A DNA stretch of 9,307 nt from Leclercia sp. UBA7405 (GTDB lineage: Bacteria > Pseudomonadota > Gammaproteobacteria > Enterobacterales > Enterobacteriaceae), in contig DKMV01000333.1 of assembly GCA_002469605.1 (NCBI GenBank), positions 522 to 9,828 on the forward strand, written 5' to 3'. The notes beneath the pieces were generated by a model that ran no database searches, was not told the origin of the DNA, and was given only the letters and a program-made list of their open reading frames with translations. Numbering within the stretch: the stretch's first letter is position 1; each line of letters begins with the position of its first letter. The position numbers were made by a program, and so were the translations under genes. This document shows positions 6,843-9,307 of the stretch, in pieces.

Positions 6843-8090
6843 TTACCCCTGCGGCTGATTGCTGATCAGCCGCGACATGGTCTCTAACGAGTCCGTTCTG
6901 AGAACGTATAAACGCTTCAGCAGGAACGGATTATCCCCCGGTTTTACCTTCCCTTTTACCGTCGTCACCGCCAGGTGGAAACCCGCATCATTTGCCGCCT
7001 TAACCGCAGTATCGTTATAGCCGCCAAAGGGATAGGAGAGATAGAGCACGTGCGGGTTGAACTGCGCCAGCGCCCGGCGGGAGTGTTTAAAGTCCATCAG
7101 GATATTATGGTAGCTGCGGCTCAGCAGAATGGGATGGCGATAGCCGTCAACGCGGTGCAGGAAATGGGTATGGGACTGGAAGTCGAAAACGTCCTTAATT
7201 TCCCGCAGTTCCGAAATGCTCATAAACTGCAGCGCCTTTGGATCCCACTTTTGCGGATGCCGCTTAATACGTGACGAGATAATAAAGGCTGTGGCCTGGA
7301 AGCCATACTCTTTAAGAATGGGGTAAGCATAGCGGCTGACCGACTTCAGGCCGTCGTCAAAGGTGATCACCACCGCGCGTGCCGGCAGGTTCATCTTGTT
7401 GCGAACGTAGCCTTCAAGCTGGTACATGCTCAGCGTGGCATACCCCTGATCCCGCAGCCAGGCCATCTGGTTGTTAAAGGCGCGCACGCTGGTGGTGGTA
7501 GAGGTATGGCGGAAACGGGTGTTCTCTTCATCGCGCAGAATATGGTGATAGGTCAGCACCGGCAGGCCGCTGTCCTCCTGGGCATCCAGGCTGCTTATCC
7601 ACGCCAGGCGGTTGCCAATACGCACCTGATACCAGGTCTGGTTAAGCCGGTCTTTCAGCTTGCTGAGAATGGGGTAGCGCAGGTTGTTCGCCAGGGTGCC
7701 AAAAGGCGCGCTCCCGGCATCCGGCGCGTTATAGATCGGGGTATCTTTCCAGGTGACGAGATTCTGGTTACTGAGCGCTTTTTTTAGATCGCCAAGGCTG
7801 TCCTCAACGCGCTGTTTGCCCTGTACCGCTTCCAGGTGATCTTTATCGATAAAGCCGGTGCCAAAGCCGAAGCGAAACTCGTAATAGTCGGCGGCGGTGG
7901 GCACCACGGCGATGATTTGCCCGGCGCGAATATTGCCGACGGTGATCACCTTATTACCTACCTGCGCCCAGATGGCCGCATCTTCGGTGGTTTGCATGTA
8001 GCGGGCGGGCAGGCCCTTCTGGCTTAACAAATTGGCAGAAACGCCGCTGGAAACCAGCAGCAAAAGCAGAAAAACGATACGCGAGAACAT
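6843..8090 (-). CDS. yadE: Exported polysaccharide deacetylase family protein
   Basis: The 415-residue protein matches E. coli YadE, which is about 409 residues and of unproven substrate. Residues 1-19 form a signal peptide with a leucine run and a likely signal peptidase I cut after VSA. There is no cysteine in the whole protein, so it is not a lipoprotein. Residues 20 to about 170 look like SH3-type beta domains by pattern, which is a weak call. The NodB catalytic domain follows: LTYHHI (179-184), TFDDG (243-247, catalytic D245 and metal D246), SHTHFLH (306-312, metal H307 and H312), and YPFGGYN (353-359). The histidine spacing resembles PgaB, a poly-N-acetylglucosamine deacetylase, so the substrate may be an N-acetylated glycan of the periplasm or envelope. 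The ATG at 8090 has no Shine-Dalgarno sequence: the preceding bases are ATAACCCCCT. Confidence 0.92.
   Translation of the reverse strand: MFSRIVFLLLLLVSSGVSANLLSQKGLPARYMQTTEDAAIWAQVGNKVITVGNIRAGQIIAVVPTAADYYEFRFGFGTGFIDKDHLEAVQGKQRVEDSLGDLKKALSNQNLVTWKDTPIYNAPDAGSAPFGTLANNLRYPILSKLKDRLNQTWYQVRIGNRLAWISSLDAQEDSGLPVLTYHHILRDEENTRFRHTSTTTSVRAFNNQMAWLRDQGYATLSMYQLEGYVRNKMNLPARAVVITFDDGLKSVSRYAYPILKEYGFQATAFIISSRIKRHPQKWDPKALQFMSISELREIKDVFDFQSHTHFLHRVDGYRHPILLSRSYHNILMDFKHSRRALAQFNPHVLYLSYPFGGYNDTAVKAANDAGFHLAVTTVKGKVKPGDNPFLLKRLYVLRTDSLETMSRLISNQPQG
6851..6873. terminator. Hairpin inside the 3' end of yadE, facing panD
   Basis: Perfect 9-base arms GCGGCTGAT (6851-6859) and ATCAGCCGC (6865-6873) flank a 5-base loop. 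It lies 11 bases after the panD stop and within the yadE codons for SRLISNQPQ. As a convergent junction it could stop or stabilise both transcripts. Neither side has a T-run, so intrinsic termination is uncertain. Confidence 0.5.
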
Positions 8091-8106
8091 AGGGGGTTAT
8101 TCGAGA

Positions 8107-8119
8107 CCAGAAAATCTGG
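8107..8119. other. Short inverted repeat upstream of yadE
   Basis: CCAGA (8107-8111) and TCTGG (8115-8119) flank AAA. It sits at the expected transcription start of the candidate yadE promoter. It may be an operator half-site pair or a 5' leader hairpin, and is small enough to be chance. Confidence 0.25.
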
Positions 8120-8123
8120 CGTC

Positions 8124-8151
8124 ATTGTAACAAAAGTGGCCCCAATACCAA
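8124..8151 (-). promoter_or_regulatory. Candidate sigma-70 promoter for yadE
   Basis: Read on the minus strand, TTGGTA (8151-8146, four of six) is followed by 16 bases and TACAAT (8129-8124, five of six). It lies in the 64-base gap between yadI and yadE and would give a leader of about 27 bases. This suggests yadE can be expressed apart from yadI. Motif evidence only. Confidence 0.45.
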
Positions 8152-8154
8152 TGC

Positions 8155-8595
8155 TTAATGTTTATACGGGTCGCTAAGCAGGACAAAGGGGGGATTTTTC
8201 TGCTGCTGATGCCAGAGGCTGCTGACAACCGGCGCGCCACGGGCCACTATCGCCTCGCGAAAGGCGGTGCTGTCTAACGATTCGCGCAGCGGATACATTT
8301 CTTCCAGTAATGAATAGCTGATGCCGGTGATCACTTCGCAGTTGCTGTGCTTGTGGCTCAACAGCGCGGCTGCGCGATAGGGGGCAGCGCCGGTGAGATC
8401 GGTGAGAAAAATCACCCCTTCCCCGCTGTCGGCATGGTGCAGCGCATCGCACATCATGCGGCTTAGCATGTTGTTGCTCAGATCGCGGCGGAAGTTAACG
8501 GTAATGCACTGCGGCAGCGGCCCAAACCTGGCCGTCAGTTTATCGAACAGCACCTGTCCATGTTCGTCATGGCATGTAATAACCCAGCCCAGCAT
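8155..8595 (-). CDS. yadI: Mannose-family PTS EIIA component
   Basis: This 146-residue protein has the same length as E. coli YadI and resembles it across its length. Mannose-type EIIA domains accept phosphate from HPr on a histidine near the N-terminus; here it is H9 in WVITCHD. FLTDLTGAAPYRAA (63-76) fits the family's conserved DLxGGSP-type region. The C-terminal segment SSLWHQQQKNPPFVL is shared with E. coli. No EIIB, EIIC or EIID partner is next to it, so it is probably an orphan EIIA with a regulatory or unknown role. The ATG at 8595 is preceded by AAGGAGA (minus strand, 8607-8601). The gene lies between yadH and yadE on the same strand. The function is inferred from the family, and no substrate can be given. 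Confidence 0.92.
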   Translation of the reverse strand: MLGWVITCHDEHGQVLFDKLTARFGPLPQCITVNFRRDLSNNMLSRMMCDALHHADSGEGVIFLTDLTGAAPYRAAALLSHKHSNCEVITGISYSLLEEMYPLRESLDSTAFREAIVARGAPVVSSLWHQQQKNPPFVLLSDPYKH

Positions 8596-8654
8596 CTGTA
8601 TCTCCTTTTTGCAGGCGGGTAGTGTAGCGGGGAAGCAAAAACAGGACGATGACA

Positions 8655-8670
8655 GCGGTCAAATAACCGC
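8655..8670. other. Inverted repeat in the yadH-yadI gap
   Basis: GCGGT (8655-8659) and ACCGC (8666-8670) flank a 6-base loop, just next to the REP-like hairpin. On the minus strand it comes after that hairpin and about 60 bases before the yadI ATG. The arms are short. Confidence 0.25.
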
Positions 8671-8675
8671 ATTGG

Positions 8676-8699
8676 GCCCGGCAGCAGACGCCGCCGGGC
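8676..8699. repeat. REP-like hairpin after yadH
   Basis: GCCCGGC (8676-8682) and GCCGGGC (8693-8699) form a 7-bp G+C-rich stem. On the minus strand it starts seven bases after the yadH stop. The loop side reads GGCGTCTGCT, reminiscent of enterobacterial REP elements. No T-run follows, so mRNA 3' end protection is more likely than intrinsic termination. Confidence 0.4.
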
Positions 8700-8706
8700 A
8701 GTAGGA

Positions 8707-9307
8707 TCAGGTGCGCAGGCCGCGTCCGCGCTGGATTAAAGACCAGCACAGTAGGTAAAACACCACGATAAAGACCACCAGCACCGCCACCGTAGTCACC
8801 AGCGGCACATCGCTGATGCCGAGGAAACCAAAGCGGAAGCCGCTGATCATGTAGACGATCGGGTTCAGATGCGACAACGCCTGCCAGAACGGCGGCAGCA
8901 GGGTCAGGGAGTAGAATACCCCGCCGAGGTAGGTCAGCGGCGTCAGCACGAAGGTCGGGATCAGGCTGATGTCATCGAAGGTCTTCGCAAATACCGCGTT
9001 CAGCAGCCCCGCCAGCGAGAAGAGCACCGCGGTTAACAGCAGCGTCAGGCCGACGAAGAGCCAGGAGTGTACCTGGAAAGGCACGAAGAAGAGCGAAATC
9101 GCCGTGACCAGGATGCCCACGCAGAGGCCGCGCGCCACGCCGCCGCCCACGTAACCGGCGATGATGACGTGCGTCGGCACCGGCGCCACCAGCAGCTCTT
9201 CGATGTTGCGCTGAAACTTGGCGCTGAAGAACGACGAGGCGACGTTGGCGTAGGCGTTGGTGATGACCGCCATCATGATCAGGCCAGGAACGATAAACTG
9301 CATGTAG
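8707..9307 (-). CDS. yadH: ABC-2 type transporter permease, N-terminus cut by window edge
   Basis: About 199 residues are visible, starting with the codon for Y before MQFIVPGL; E. coli YadH has about 256 residues, so roughly the first 57 are outside the window. The methionine at 9303 is internal, not the start. The fragment has about five hydrophobic segments: PGLIMMAVI..., CVGILVTAISLFFV, LFVGLTLLLTAVLFSLAGLL, PTFVLTPLTYLGGVFYSL and VAVLVVFIVVFYLLCW. KFQRNIEELLVAPVPTHVII, between the first two, is typical of the ABC-2 cytoplasmic coupling region, and LNPIVYMISGFRFGFLG is a conserved ABC-2 segment near the end. It forms an inner-membrane exporter with the ATPase YadG, expected just beyond the right edge. 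The substrate is unknown. A REP-like hairpin follows its TGA (8709-8707). Confidence 0.95.
   Translation of the reverse strand, partial: YMQFIVPGLIMMAVITNAYANVASSFFSAKFQRNIEELLVAPVPTHVIIAGYVGGGVARGLCVGILVTAISLFFVPFQVHSWLFVGLTLLLTAVLFSLAGLLNAVFAKTFDDISLIPTFVLTPLTYLGGVFYSLTLLPPFWQALSHLNPIVYMISGFRFGFLGISDVPLVTTVAVLVVFIVVFYLLCWSLIQRGRGLRT

Noticed and set aside
7506..7787. Plus-strand open frame inside yadE
   Set aside because: Antisense to the yadE N-terminal half, with no known domain; yadE has clear motifs on the other strand.
8567..8749. Small minus-strand open frame across the yadH-yadI gap
   Set aside because: It overlaps the ends of both neighbours, runs through the hairpins and has no likely start signal.
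9301..9303. ATG at 9303 as the start of a short yadH
   Set aside because: The frame continues upstream (a tyrosine codon precedes it) and the protein would lack the first part of the ABC-2 permease; the gene is cut by the window edge.
1..9307. Signs of a mobile element, CRISPR, tRNA, phage or defence system
   Set aside because: No direct-repeat array, transposase, integrase, tRNA fold or defence domain was seen on either strand; gene order is the standard core order.

Overview
The window is ordinary core chromosome from a member of the Enterobacteriaceae. Gene order and protein sequences match the Escherichia coli region thpR-sfsA-dksA-gluQRS-pcnB-folK-panB-panC-panD, followed on the other strand by yadE-yadI-yadH. 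The proteins resemble their E. coli counterparts closely but are not identical. High G+C at third codon positions and the loss of two K-12 accessory insertions point to a relative such as Enterobacter, Leclercia, Klebsiella or Citrobacter; the genus cannot be settled from this sequence alone. No rRNA, tRNA, CRISPR, insertion sequence, phage or plasmid gene was seen, and no gap between genes reaches 300 bases.

Left part (1-4593, plus strand): the 3' part of the 2H phosphoesterase thpR, then sfsA 12 bases later, then a 176-base gap with a candidate promoter and the RNA polymerase regulator dksA. A strong intrinsic terminator separates dksA from gluQRS, which modifies the queuosine of tRNA-Asp. 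Next is poly(A) polymerase pcnB, whose start is best read as a rare ATT codon, and folK, which overlaps pcnB by four bases (ATGA). This stretch is mostly RNA metabolism and stringent-response regulation, with a folate enzyme at the end.

Middle part (4594-6840, plus strand): panB, panC and panD. Together they make pantothenate: PanB makes ketopantoate, PanD makes beta-alanine, and PanC joins pantoate to beta-alanine. E. coli K-12 carries a fimbrial cluster between folK and panB, and yadD (rpnC) between panC and panD. Here both places are empty. A perfect 23-base palindrome lies in the short folK-panB gap, upstream of a candidate extended -10 promoter.

Right part (6843-9307, minus strand): yadH (ABC-2 permease, cut by the window edge), yadI (mannose-type PTS EIIA) and yadE (exported NodB-type polysaccharide deacetylase), read right to left. 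yadE converges on panD with only two bases between the stop codons, and a 9-bp perfect hairpin lies inside the last codons of yadE.

No undescribed multi-gene system is visible. The observations worth following are regulatory and evolutionary: the ATT start, the terminator upstream of gluQRS, the folK-panB palindrome, the convergent hairpin, the two empty insertion sites, and a cysteine-free YadE that cannot be a lipoprotein.
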